This document shows, one piece after another, positions 1 through 8,700 of a stretch of DNA of 64,000 nt. Location: contig NZ_JBNDNA010000010.1 of assembly GCF_049856175.1 (NCBI RefSeq), positions 1-64,000 on the forward strand, read 5' to 3'. The stretch comes from JB111 sp049856175 (GTDB lineage: Bacteria; Actinomycetota; Actinomycetes; Actinomycetales; Actinomycetaceae). Position 1 is the stretch's first letter. The number at the start of each line of letters is the position of its first letter. The notes under the pieces are model-generated. The model was given only the letters and a program-made list of their open reading frames with translations. It did not search any database and was not told the DNA's origin. The position numbers and the translations under genes are program-made.

Positions 1-1479
1 TCAGCGGGTCTGCTCGATGCGGACGACCCCGAGGCTGTCCGCGCCGTCGCCGTCCCAGTCGCCGAACGCGGCGACGTCGCCGTCGCGCCCGTAGCGGGTC
101 TCGATCACCTCGGCGTCGGAGGCCATCTCGTTCGTCACGAAGAAGTCGGCGCCACGCTGGAGGGCGAGGCTGTCCGCGCCGTCGCCGTCCCAGTCGCCCA
201 CGAGGACGAGGTCACCGTCGCGGCCGAGCGAGATCTCGCCGTCCACGCCTGCGCCGGTCGGATCGTTCGTCCAGATGACGTCGGAGCCGCGTCGGATGCC
301 GAACGTGTCCGTGCCGTCGCCGTCGAAGTCGCCCACGAGGAGCGTGTCCCCGTCGGCACCGAAGGCGGCGAGCTCGATCTCGCCCGGGTTCTCGAGGTCG
401 TTGATGATCTGCAGGACGTTGCCGTCACGGACCGCGAACGTGTCCGTGCCGTCGCCGTCGAAGTCGCCCTGGACGATCTCGTCGCCCGGCTCCCCGAGCC
501 GGACGACCTGCTCGGCGGGTCCGGTGCCGAGGGTGTTCGTCAGGTGGATCTCGTTCCCGCGGCGCACGGCGATCGAGTCGGACCCGTCGCCGTCCCAGTC
601 GCCGACGAAGATCTCGTCGCCCTCGACGCCGTAGAGGAAGCTGTGCGCGGCGTCGCCGGCGAGCTCGTCCGAGAGCAGGAAGCGCGGCGTGCCGGGCAGC
701 TGCTCGGGTTCGGGCTCGGGGGCCGGCTCCGGCTCGGTGCGCGCGGCGTCGCGGGAGGCGGCGTCCGCCTCGCGCGCGGCATCGGTGTCCGGGGCCACCT
801 GGTCGTTCTGCGCCTCGGTCTCGTCCTGCGGCTGTGCCTCGGGCTGGGGCGCGGTCTCGGGCTCCGGGGCCGGCTCCGCGGGCGCGGGCTCGGCCGGCGC
901 GGGGGTCGAGCCGCCGGGGCCGCCGCCCGGGTAGGTGGCGAAGTTCTGGGTGGCGAACACGCGTCCGTCCCCCGAGACCGCCACGCCGACGCCGAAGTGC
1001 GTGTAGGACCCCGTGAGCAGGATGTTGTTGTGCACCGGCGAGTTGCGCCACTGGCTCATGAAGTAGTCGGCCTGGTGGTCCGGGTAGATGCCCCAGGACA
1101 GGATCTCCGAGGTGCCGGTCGATCCGGCGGGCACGGCCGACCGGCCGTAGTCGCCGCGGTGGACCATCGAGCCGATGCTCGCCTGGTGGTTGGACCAGGA
1201 CTGCGCGACCGAGTCGATGGACCCGGTGCGCGTGAGCTGGGACAGGCCGTTGGCGGCGCGGTAGGCGTTGGTCTGGGCGGCGATCGCGTTGGCGACCTGG
1301 TTCTGCCAGCCGGCGTCGGTGCGGATGACGGGGCTGACGGTGCGGACGCCCGAGGGCGCCTCGGCCGCCTGGGCGGTCGTGACGGTCGCGCTCGCGGCGG
1401 CGACGGTCAGGAGTGCGGTGGCGACCCGGGGGGCGAGGGTGCGGCGCCGGGCGTGGCGGCCGCGCGGGGGTGCAAACAC
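1..1479 (-). CDS. Secreted CAP (SCP/PR1-like) domain protein with five FG-GAP-like repeats
   Basis: A 492-residue protein read from a GTG start, with an Arg-rich N-terminus and a hydrophobic stretch ending in an Ala-rich site near residue 38 (a signal peptide). Residues ~55-180 form a CAP domain: MVHRGDY, SEILSWG and SPVHNNILL carry the expected His/Glu positions. A Pro/Glu/Ala linker (~190-265) follows, then five repeats of ~42 residues, each with an acidic loop of the GDWDGDG type. CAP proteins are secreted and many bind lipids or cell-wall material; the exact role here is unknown. The repeat module recurs at the C-terminus of the alkaline phosphatase at 53652-55858, so it may be a shared surface-binding or calcium-binding tail (inference). 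The Shine-Dalgarno GAGGAG lies about 12 bases before the GTG, a rather long spacing. Confidence 0.85.
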   Translation of the reverse strand: MFAPPRGRHARRRTLAPRVATALLTVAAASATVTTAQAAEAPSGVRTVSPVIRTDAGWQNQVANAIAAQTNAYRAANGLSQLTRTGSIDSVAQSWSNHQASIGSMVHRGDYGRSAVPAGSTGTSEILSWGIYPDHQADYFMSQWRNSPVHNNILLTGSYTHFGVGVAVSGDGRVFATQNFATYPGGGPGGSTPAPAEPAPAEPAPEPETAPQPEAQPQDETEAQNDQVAPDTDAAREADAASRDAARTEPEPAPEPEPEQLPGTPRFLLSDELAGDAAHSFLYGVEGDEIFVGDWDGDGSDSIAVRRGNEIHLTNTLGTGPAEQVVRLGEPGDEIVQGDFDGDGTDTFAVRDGNVLQIINDLENPGEIELAAFGADGDTLLVGDFDGDGTDTFGIRRGSDVIWTNDPTGAGVDGEISLGRDGDLVLVGDWDGDGADSLALQRGADFFVTNEMASDAEVIETRYGRDGDVAAFGDWDGDGADSLGVVRIEQTR

Positions 1480-1528
1480 GTCGGTCGGTTCTCCTCGTTA
1501 TCGGAACGTGACCGCGTGAGACTAAGTC

Positions 1529-1543
1529 GTTACCATCGGTCAC
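1529..1543 (-). promoter_or_regulatory. GTNAC direct repeat upstream of the CAP gene
   Basis: On the minus strand GTGAC and GTAAC are separated by 5 bases, about 50 bases before the CAP gene. GTAAC-type direct repeats are reported for the MtrA regulator of actinobacterial cell-wall genes. A comparable pair occurs before the wall-lytic gene at 48385. Assignment to MtrA is inference from a short motif. The rest of the 249-base gap (1480-1728) shows nothing else I can name. Confidence 0.3.
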
Positions 1544-1728
1544 GTCGAGAACCTGTGTGACATCTCACCTCTTCCGGGCGGGGGCTCACCGAAGGCGTCA
1601 AGTTGCCTCCGCGCCGCCGCCCGGACAGCTGCACAAGCTCAGTGCCAACCCATGGTGACCGGAGCCCGATCGGTCCTGCCTCTGGGTGACGTCGTTCTCG
1701 TCTCGTGCGGAGGCCGCTTCCCGCGCTG

Positions 1729-2625
1729 CTACCGGCCGAGCCCGAGCCCGTCGACGACGTCGGCCACCCGCGCCCGTTGAGCGCGGGTGAGGGCCCGGAT
1801 CGGCAGCGGTAGGCACCAGCCCGGGACGAGGCCGAGGTGCTGGGCGATCGCCGCGGAGACCCGGGCGCTCCCGCCGAGCTCGGGGAGGAGCTCCCAGAGC
1901 GGTGCGAGGCGTGCCGACTCCGCGGCCGCCTCCTCCGGACGCCCGGCCTGCACGGCCCTGGTGATCGTGAGCATCGGAGCGGGAAGCGTGCCTCCGACCG
2001 CGGTGTACCAGGCGTCGCACCCGGCAACGAGCCCGGCGGCCCCCAGGGCGTCGCCGGAGACCCCGACGGTGACGTGATCGGGGACGGCCGTGCGGATCGC
2101 GTCGACGTGCCGACGGGCCTGAGCGGGATCCGCGGGCACGCCGGGGATCTTGATCGACGCGATACCGGGTAGTGCGGCGACGCGGGCGTAGAGCTCGGTG
2201 GTGAAGGTGAACCGTGTGGTCGTGGGGTTGTCGTACACGACCACCGGCAGGTCCGTGTGCTCGGTGACGGTGCGGAACAGCTCGAGCACGTCGTCGTCGG
2301 TCAGCGGCTGGTACGTCATCGGCGCCAGCAGCACTCCTGCCGCACCCGCCTGCTCGGCGCTGTCGACGTGCGCGAGCACCTGCGAGGTGCGCAGCGCCCC
2401 CACCCCCACGAGCACCGGGACGTCCCGGGCGTGCGCGACGGCGAGCCGGGCCACCCGCGCCCGCTCCTCGGGGTCGAGGTAGGCGTAGGAGCCGGTAGAG
2501 CCGAGGGCGGTGATCGAGTCCACGCCCGCGTCGACGAGGCGCTCGACGAGTCCGGCGAACGCGGCCTCGTCGAGGTGGTCGTCCGCGAGCGGCGTGAGGG
2601 GGAAGGCGCTCAGGCCCGTGAACAT
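1729..2625 (-). CDS. Dihydrodipicolinate synthase (DapA)/N-acetylneuraminate lyase family protein
   Basis: A 298-residue TIM-barrel aldolase of the class I Schiff-base family. It opens MFTGLSAFPLTPL, followed by the GSTGSYAYL substrate loop, VVVYDNPTTT with the conserved Tyr, and IKIPG, whose Lys is the expected Schiff-base residue. True DapA has GTTGE at the first loop; GSTGS differs, so a lyase or aldolase for another 2-keto acid is more likely than lysine synthesis. I chose the ATG at 2625 over one 20 codons upstream because the protein then starts where family members start and AGAAGAGG lies at the right distance; the upstream extension is His/Asp-rich and unlike the family. It stands alone, with no sugar or amino-acid genes beside it to indicate a substrate. 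Confidence 0.85.
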   Translation of the reverse strand: MFTGLSAFPLTPLADDHLDEAAFAGLVERLVDAGVDSITALGSTGSYAYLDPEERARVARLAVAHARDVPVLVGVGALRTSQVLAHVDSAEQAGAAGVLLAPMTYQPLTDDDVLELFRTVTEHTDLPVVVYDNPTTTRFTFTTELYARVAALPGIASIKIPGVPADPAQARRHVDAIRTAVPDHVTVGVSGDALGAAGLVAGCDAWYTAVGGTLPAPMLTITRAVQAGRPEEAAAESARLAPLWELLPELGGSARVSAAIAQHLGLVPGWCLPLPIRALTRAQRARVADVVDGLGLGR

Positions 2626-2718
2626 GCTCGACTGCCTCTTCTCGTCGTCGTGGTGGTCGTGGTCGTGATCGCGGCCGGATGCCACGCCGGGCCGAGCTCG
2701 ACCCGGCCGTCGGCCACG

Positions 2719-4230
2719 CTAGACCGTGGGTGACCCGGCCGTGAGGCGGGCGAGGCGCTTGCGGGCCCTGCGCAGCGCCCGCTCGCCGTGCTCGATCTCG
2801 CCCGTGAGCAGCAGCCCGTACGCGAACGTGTCCTCGCCCTTCTTCCGTGCCCTGCGCGCGCAGTCGAGGAGGTGCTCCTGCAGCATGACGGAGTCCCGGT
2901 GCGTGCCCAGGCGTTTCTGGACGGCGTGCGCCTCGGCCACGAGGTCGGACAGCTCGGGATCGAGCTCGGTACCGTTCTCGTCCTGCACGGCCACGACGGC
3001 GTAGCGCAGCCGCTTGGCCTCCTTGCGCACGTCGTGCAGGAGCTCGAGGCGCCGGTCGTCGTCCGTCTCCGCGTCCGCCTGCTCGACCAGGTCGGTGATG
3101 ACGTCGACCTGCGCCCGACCGAGCCCCGCCAGCGTGCTCGTCACCGCCCCCTGCGCCGCGTCGTCCGGGGAGGCGTCCCGCCGCGCGGGGACCTCGCGCG
3201 CGAACCGCTCGATCCGCTCGAGGTCGGCCCAGTGTGCGGGTCCGGCCATCGCCGAGAGAAGCGCGCGATGCGCCTTGTCATAGTTGGCCGCGCGGGTCCG
3301 GCGCAGCCGCCGCCGTGCCTTGCGGGGGACCAGGTCCGCCACGGCACCCTCCGCTCCTCCGGGCAGGTCGGCGAGCCGGGCGTCGAGCGACTCGCGCAGC
3401 ACCTCCGCGTCGCGGGCGGACGCGAGCGCCCGGCCGAGGCCCTTGAGGATGGCCGAGACCTCCTTCGCGGCCCCCGGCTCGAGCAGCGGTGCGTAGACCT
3501 GGACGATCGAGCGCAGCGTCCGAGCGGCGACCCGCATGCGATGGACGGAGTCCGGCACGTCGCACCGCACGAACGGGTCCCAGCCGACGAGGATCGACAC
3601 CTGGGCGGACAGCGCAGTCGACAGGGTCGCGGCCAGGTCGCCGGTCCGCCCCCCGGCCGCGGCCCCGTGCCGGACGGGCCGACCCCCGGCGGCCTGGATC
3701 TCGTCGTCGAGCGCCTCGAGCAGCTCGGCGTCGTCCGACGTCACCGACCACTCGCGGGACGACGTCGTCGTCGTGCCCTGCGTGGCGCTCCCGACCACGT
3801 CGTCGTCGAACGTCGCGAGGACCCGTCCGCCGGGGTCGAGGACGTCGACCGGTGAGCGTCGCACGGCGCGTGCCGCGACGACGTCCACCTCGCGCCCGCG
3901 CAGCAGCGCCTGCAGTGCGTCGGTGACCTCGTCGGTGACCTCCCCGTCCTGGTCCGGGTCGACCAGCACGAGGTGCCCCCCGCGGTGCGGGACCTCGACG
4001 GCGAGCGTCGTGGCGCCGTCGAAGGTCCGGCGCAGCGCCGCCCCGTGCGTCGCCAGGACCCCGTCCTCACCCGCCAGGGTCCCGTCGGGCGTGTCGAGGA
4101 GCTCCTCGTGGACGAGGACCGTCGGGCCCGCGCGCAGCCGGTCCACCCCTGGTACGCGAGGCCGCGCCGGGAGCGGGGTGTCCTCCGCGACGTCGTACCG
4201 CCTGATCCGTCCCGCGATCGTCAGGGCCAT
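2719..4230 (-). CDS. CHAD domain protein with a degenerate CYTH-like N-terminus
   Basis: 503 residues. The C-terminal half (~205-495) is a CHAD domain: alpha-helical, rich in Arg and His, with VHRMRVAARTLRS, HDVRKEAKRLRYA and LGTHRDSVMLQEHL, the positively charged faces that bind polyphosphate in this family. The N-terminal ~190 residues resemble a CYTH (triphosphate tunnel) domain in FDTPDG-like and LRR-like positions (LLDTPDGTL, GAALRRTF). The opening ExExK strand of catalytic CYTH enzymes is missing, so triphosphatase activity is doubtful. It is probably a polyphosphate-associated protein. It is read divergently from the gene at 4447. Confidence 0.8.
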   Translation of the reverse strand: MALTIAGRIRRYDVAEDTPLPARPRVPGVDRLRAGPTVLVHEELLDTPDGTLAGEDGVLATHGAALRRTFDGATTLAVEVPHRGGHLVLVDPDQDGEVTDEVTDALQALLRGREVDVVAARAVRRSPVDVLDPGGRVLATFDDDVVGSATQGTTTTSSREWSVTSDDAELLEALDDEIQAAGGRPVRHGAAAGGRTGDLAATLSTALSAQVSILVGWDPFVRCDVPDSVHRMRVAARTLRSIVQVYAPLLEPGAAKEVSAILKGLGRALASARDAEVLRESLDARLADLPGGAEGAVADLVPRKARRRLRRTRAANYDKAHRALLSAMAGPAHWADLERIERFAREVPARRDASPDDAAQGAVTSTLAGLGRAQVDVITDLVEQADAETDDDRRLELLHDVRKEAKRLRYAVVAVQDENGTELDPELSDLVAEAHAVQKRLGTHRDSVMLQEHLLDCARRARKKGEDTFAYGLLLTGEIEHGERALRRARKRLARLTAGSPTV

Positions 4231-4334
4231 GGTCCAGGCTATGCGCCGCCCGGTCCGGTCGGTCCAGGTGCGGGGAGGAGGGCCACGCCTGGGCCCACGC
4301 GAGCGGCAGCATGCGGAAGTGCGGCAGGCACGGT

Positions 4335-4363
4335 GGATCCTGCGGGACGTGCTGGCAGGATCC
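4335..4363. promoter_or_regulatory. Inverted repeat in a divergent promoter region
   Basis: GGATCCTGC and its exact complement GCAGGATCC are separated by 11 bases, midway between the divergent genes at 4230 (minus) and 4447 (plus). A TAGCGT -10-like hexamer follows at 4367-4372 for the plus gene. The position suits an operator; a small hairpin is the alternative. Confidence 0.4.
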
Positions 4364-4446
4364 CGCTAGCGTCGCCGTGAGGGCCCGCGGCGCGCGAGAC
4401 GGCACCGCCGCCTGCGGTCGTTGCCGGCAGCGCTGACGGAGGACGG

Positions 4447-5292
4447 ATGGCCAGGAGACGGACACCCCCGCCGGGCGACGCGCGCACGGGCGGCCACCTG
4501 CGCCTGGTCGGCGGGACCGACCTGGTGCCCCCGCCCGAGCTGTCCGTGCGCGGCCCGTACGGGCTGCCCACGGTGCTGCTCGGTCCCGGCCTGCCCGAGC
4601 TCCTCGACGACGTCGCGCTGCCGGACGAGGCCCGGACCTGGCCGAGCCCCGAGGAGGAGGCGGCGCTGCTCACCACCTCGAGGGCGGTCCGGTGGGCGCG
4701 GCAGCTGCTCGACCTGCTGGGGCAGGGCCGGCCGACCACGCGGACCGGGGCACTGCGACGTGGCGACACCGAGGAGGCCGCCGAGCTGCTCGGCATCAGG
4801 ACGTGGAACGAACCCAGGAGCTCGATGTGGGACGTCCTCGAGCTGTCGGTCGTGTGGTCGGCGCTCGTGGGCTCGGGCGCCGTCACACTCGCCGCCACCC
4901 GCGCCCGCCCCGGCCTGCCGGTCCTCGTCCGTGGCCCCTCGATCGACGAGACGGTGCGCCGCTCCCGACTCTTCCACTCCAACGTCCTCGGTGCCTTCTT
5001 CGCCTGGCAGACCGACCCCGGGCGCGCGGCGGCCGCTCCGTCGACCGCCGTCACCCTCCTCGCGGCGGCCGGGCCGGACGGCCTGAGCGTGCCCGAGCCG
5101 CGCAGGACGACCGAGCCGAGCGACGACTGGTTCGTGTGGCTCGACCTGCTCGCGCTCGCCCGCCTCGACGTCGTCGAGCGCACGGGTGACGTCTTCCGAC
5201 TGCCGCGCGCGCTCGTCCCCGCGGTGGCCGTGACCGCCGAGCGGCTCGCCGACCCGACCGGATCTCCGCTGCCGCTCGGCCGGCGGCCCTGA
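4447..5292 (+). CDS. Hypothetical protein, soluble, 281 residues
   Basis: I do not recognise a family. The ATG is preceded by GGAGG at a good distance, and codon use matches the neighbours, so it is a real gene. The protein has no signal peptide or membrane segment. Residues ~60-200 look helical, with conserved-looking Trp/Arg positions (SSMWDVLELSVVWSALV). Residues ~185-270 include DDWFVWLDLLALARLDVVE followed by RLPRALVPAVAV, which could form a small winged-helix-like C-terminus (weak inference). It is read divergently from the CHAD gene, and an inverted repeat lies between them. Confidence 0.6.
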   Translation: MARRRTPPPGDARTGGHLRLVGGTDLVPPPELSVRGPYGLPTVLLGPGLPELLDDVALPDEARTWPSPEEEAALLTTSRAVRWARQLLDLLGQGRPTTRTGALRRGDTEEAAELLGIRTWNEPRSSMWDVLELSVVWSALVGSGAVTLAATRARPGLPVLVRGPSIDETVRRSRLFHSNVLGAFFAWQTDPGRAAAAPSTAVTLLAAAGPDGLSVPEPRRTTEPSDDWFVWLDLLALARLDVVERTGDVFRLPRALVPAVAVTAERLADPTGSPLPLGRRP

Positions 5293-5363
5293 GCGCTGCG
5301 GCTGGGTCGGCCTGCCGGGTCTCGACGCGGGAGTGCGCCGGCGGGCGCGGGCGGCGCCACCGC

Positions 5364-6020
5364 TCAGAGCAGGCCGCGCCGGTAGCCCGCAGCAACGGCC
5401 GCCGCCCGGTCCGGCACCTCGAGCTTGGCGAGGATGTTCTGCACGTGCGTCTTGACGGTGGCCTCGCCGATGAACAGCGCGCGCCCGACGTCCCGGTTCG
5501 TCCGCCCCTCGGCGATCAGGGCGAGCACCTCGCTCTCGCGGGCCGAGAGCAGGGGCGGGCGCTCGGCCGCGCCGGTCCGGCCGATGACCGAGGGCGCGAG
5601 GACGGCCCGGCCGCGGACGACCTCGTGGATCGCGGCGACGATCTCCGCGCGGCTCGCGTCCTTGAGGAGGTAGCCGCGGGCGCCGGCGGCGAGGGCGGGT
5701 GCGACGTCGTCGTCGGTGTCGTACGTGGTGAGGACGAGCACCTCGGTCCCCTCGTGGTGGGCACGGACGTCCCGGACGAGGGCGACGCCGCCGCGGCCGG
5801 GCATGCGCAGGTCGGTGACGACGACGTCGACCGCGTGCCGCCGCAGCAGCGCGAGCGCCTCCTCCGCGCTCGCCGCCACGGCGACGACGCTCAGGTCGGG
5901 GGCGGCGTCGAGCTGGGCCCGCAGTCCGTCGCGGACGACCGGGTGGTCGTCGACGAGGAGCACCCGGACACGGTCCTGACCGGGGCACCCGCCCGGTGTC
6001 CGGTCGCCCGGGTCGCTCAT
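5364..6020 (-). CDS. NarL/LuxR-family response regulator
   Basis: 218 residues from the ATG at 6020. The receiver domain (~15-130) has the acidic pocket VDDH, the phospho-acceptor Asp in VVTDLRMP, Thr in LTTYD and Lys in LLKDAS. The C-terminal LuxR helix-turn-helix (~155-215) has LSARESEVLALIAEG and ATVKTHVQNILAKL. The ATG overlaps the stop of the upstream kinase gene as ATGA, which argues for translational coupling and against an ATG 10 codons further upstream. The kinase at 6017-7381 is the likely partner. Probable role: DNA-binding output of a two-component system with an unknown signal. Confidence 0.92.
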   Translation of the reverse strand: MSDPGDRTPGGCPGQDRVRVLLVDDHPVVRDGLRAQLDAAPDLSVVAVAASAEEALALLRRHAVDVVVTDLRMPGRGGVALVRDVRAHHEGTEVLVLTTYDTDDDVAPALAAGARGYLLKDASRAEIVAAIHEVVRGRAVLAPSVIGRTGAAERPPLLSARESEVLALIAEGRTNRDVGRALFIGEATVKTHVQNILAKLEVPDRAAAVAAGYRRGLL

Positions 6021-7381
6021 GGGCGCGCCCCCGTCGATGCATCGGGCCACTCGGCCGCGTCCGGCCGATTCGGTGACTTCCGCGCGTCCGGTGCTGCGGG
6101 CACCGTGACGGTGATGACGGTGCCCTCGCCGGGCGTCGAGTCCACCGTCATCGTGCCCCCGGCGGTCTCGGCCCGGCCGCGCATGAACGCCAGTCCCTGG
6201 CCGGATCCCGAGCCGGAGCCGGGGCCGGTGACGTTGCCCGCGCCGGCCCCGCCGTCGGATCCCACGCCCGAGCCGGAGCCTCCGTCGTCGTCCGGTGCGG
6301 GCGTGGTGCCGGTGCCGTCGTCGGCGACGTCGAGCGCGACGGCGTCGTCGAGGTAGGACAGCGTGACCCGGACCTCGGTGGCCCGGGCGTGACGCACCAC
6401 GTTGCTCAGCGCCTCGCGCGCGCTGCGGACGAGGACGTCCTCAACGTCGGCGGCCACCTCCCGCTCCTCGCCGGTGACGATCATCGTGACCGGCAGCCCG
6501 TGGGTCCGCTGCACCCGCGCTGCGGACTCGGCCAGGGCGGCCGGCAGTGCCTGATGGGCCAGCGGCCCGGGTCGCAGCGCCCGCACCGAGCGACGGGCCT
6601 CGGCCAGGCCGTCCCGCGCGAGCGTGACGCTGGTCCGGACGCGCCCGCGGGCCGGGTGGTCCTCACCGAGCTCCGCGTCGAGGGCCTCGAGCTGGGCGAC
6701 GACGCCGGCGAGCCCCGCGGCGAGCGTGTCGTGGATCTCGCCCGCCAGGCGGGCCCGCTCACTGGCCACCCCGGAGGACCGGGCCTCCGTGAGGAGCCGG
6801 CCCTGCAGCGAGCGGTTCTCCTCGACGCTGCGGGCGAGGTCGTCGTTGGCCGCGGCCAGCGCGGTCACCGCGGCGCGTCGGCGGGCGGACTCGTGCTCGA
6901 CGGTGCGGATCGACCAGCCGGCCAGACCGGCGACGAGGCCCGCGGCGAGCGTGACGACGGTGTTCTCCACGGTCGGGGTGACGTCGCCGGGTCCGGCGAT
7001 GACGACCCCGGACGTGAGCGCGACCCCGACGTACGCCCAGCGGCCCGGCAGCGCGTCGAACGCGAGCGGGAAGCACACGACGTAGAGCGGGAAGAAGTTG
7101 AACGACTGGTGGAGCAGGACCGCGCACAGCGCGACCAGCCCCACGTAGTAGACGGCGGACGGGAGGAGGCGGGTGCCGAGGATTCCCGGGCGGAGGGAGA
7201 ACCACCCGGTGTGCCAGGCCATCAGCGCCACGCTCCCGCCGACGAGCACGGGCAGGTCGGCCCGGCCGGTGCCGTCGGCCAGGAGCGTGAGTACCGCCGA
7301 GGCGACGAGGAGGACGTAGGGCAGCAGGATCCAGACCCGATCGGTCCAGCTGCTGCGCGGTGCGTCCGCCATGACGGTCAC
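6017..7381 (-). CDS. Sensor histidine kinase (HisKA_3 type)
   Basis: 454 residues from a GTG that overlaps the stop of the upstream gene as GTGA; an ATG three codons later is an alternative. The N-terminal ~150 residues hold five or six hydrophobic segments. A coiled coil leads to the dimerisation/phospho-acceptor motif GEIHDTLAAGLAGVV. The ATPase domain has an N box (SAREALSNVVRHA) and G1 (VADDGTG). Between G1 and the second Gly box (GLAFMRGRAE) lies an unusual ~35-residue Gly/Ser/Asp-rich insertion, in the ATP lid. It is the middle gene of a three-gene operon with overlapping ends on both sides. Confidence 0.92.
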   Translation of the reverse strand: MTVMADAPRSSWTDRVWILLPYVLLVASAVLTLLADGTGRADLPVLVGGSVALMAWHTGWFSLRPGILGTRLLPSAVYYVGLVALCAVLLHQSFNFFPLYVVCFPLAFDALPGRWAYVGVALTSGVVIAGPGDVTPTVENTVVTLAAGLVAGLAGWSIRTVEHESARRRAAVTALAAANDDLARSVEENRSLQGRLLTEARSSGVASERARLAGEIHDTLAAGLAGVVAQLEALDAELGEDHPARGRVRTSVTLARDGLAEARRSVRALRPGPLAHQALPAALAESAARVQRTHGLPVTMIVTGEEREVAADVEDVLVRSAREALSNVVRHARATEVRVTLSYLDDAVALDVADDGTGTTPAPDDDGGSGSGVGSDGGAGAGNVTGPGSGSGSGQGLAFMRGRAETAGGTMTVDSTPGEGTVITVTVPAAPDARKSPNRPDAAEWPDASTGARP

Positions 7382-8577
7382 CGTACGGCGGACCGCGTCG
7401 GCTGCGAAGGGACGCCGTACGTGAGCCGGCGCAGCAGCGCCTCGGCAGGACCGCGTCGACCCCGCCGGGCGAGGGCGTCAGCGCCCAGCACGGTGAGCAG
7501 CCACGCGAGCAGGGCGAGCCCACTCGCCGCGGCGGTACCGAGGTCGCCCCCGAGCCCGAGCGTCCATGCCGGCAGCAGCGCGACGAAGATGACGGACTGG
7601 GCGAGGTAGCAGCTCAGCGAGCGCTCGCCCGTGGCCCGCAGCGCATCGATCACGCGCCTGCCCGCGCCGCCGTCGCGGTCCCTGCCCAGACGGCGGGCGA
7701 GCAGCGTGACCGCCGCCGCGTACCCGAGCCCGGCGAGGACGCCGGTGAGGATGTGCAGCCACGACCAGCCGACGAGGGCGATGTCCCCCGGGGTCCACAC
7801 CCGGGCGGTCGCCAGCGCCGTGCCGACCCCGCCGAGCAGCCCGACCGTGATGCCGACGCCGGCCGTGCGGCGCAGCAGAGCCAGGTGCGCCCCGGGGCGT
7901 TCGAGGATCCGGCGCCGGCCCGCCCAGACACCGACGAGCATCGGCGCACCGACGGTGAGCAGGCCGACCGGACCCATCAGCCACTCGACCGGGCGCCACA
8001 CGAGCGCCTCGATCGGGTCGCCGATGGCGAACGACCACATGTGGCCGCGCTGGGTCGTCACGGCCCCGTCGGCGTAGACGAGTCCCTGGATCGCGGAGGC
8101 GACCACGAGCCAGACCACGGCCGCGCGCAGCAGCGCCCGGTCCGAGATCTGCAGGACCCCGGCGAGGACGAGACCGAGAAGCCCGTACCAGCCGAGGATG
8201 TCCCCCGAGAACCCGAGGAGGGCGTGGCCGGCGCCGAACGCGACGAGCCAGAGCGAGCGGCGGCGCAGCAGGCGCCGCACGTCGTCCTCGCCGAGCCCGC
8301 GGTCGCGCTGCCGGTCGGCGATCCGCACGAGCCCGTAGCCGAACAGCGCGGCGAAGAGCGGGTAGGCGCGGGCGTCGACGGCCAGGGCGACGACGAGGGT
8401 GACGGCGCGGTCGAGCACGCCGTCCTCGACGATGTGCTGGCGTAGCCCGTAGGGGCGGTCGTGCAGGTAAATCGCCACGTTGGCGACCGCGATGAGGGCG
8501 AGCATGAGACCGCGGGCGAGATCGGGAGCGAGCGCGCGGGCCGGTCCCGGGTCCGTGGTGGTGGTTGATCGGTCCAT
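7378..8577 (-). CDS. DUF418-like polytopic membrane protein
   Basis: 399 residues with about ten membrane segments. Features fitting DUF418/acyltransferase-3-like proteins are DLARGLMLALIAVANVAIYL near the start, PLFAALFGYGLVRI, WYGLLGLV and the C-terminal GERSLSCYLAQSVIFV. I chose the ATG at 8577 because it begins just before the conserved DLARG segment; the upstream extension is Arg-rich and not family-like. It is the first gene of an operon with a sensor kinase and a response regulator, joined by GTGA and ATGA overlaps. It could act as a sensor accessory or be the regulated membrane target (inference). Confidence 0.8.
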   Translation of the reverse strand: MDRSTTTTDPGPARALAPDLARGLMLALIAVANVAIYLHDRPYGLRQHIVEDGVLDRAVTLVVALAVDARAYPLFAALFGYGLVRIADRQRDRGLGEDDVRRLLRRRSLWLVAFGAGHALLGFSGDILGWYGLLGLVLAGVLQISDRALLRAAVVWLVVASAIQGLVYADGAVTTQRGHMWSFAIGDPIEALVWRPVEWLMGPVGLLTVGAPMLVGVWAGRRRILERPGAHLALLRRTAGVGITVGLLGGVGTALATARVWTPGDIALVGWSWLHILTGVLAGLGYAAAVTLLARRLGRDRDGGAGRRVIDALRATGERSLSCYLAQSVIFVALLPAWTLGLGGDLGTAAASGLALLAWLLTVLGADALARRGRRGPAEALLRRLTYGVPSQPTRSAVR

Positions 8578-8700
8578 GCTGTCGACGCTATGGACGCGGA
8601 CGCACGGCCGGATCAGCCGATCGGCGGAGGGGGCGCGGGACCGCGGCACGGGCGCACGACGCCCGCGATGGCGCAACCTCGCCAGGATCGAGTCCGGCGG

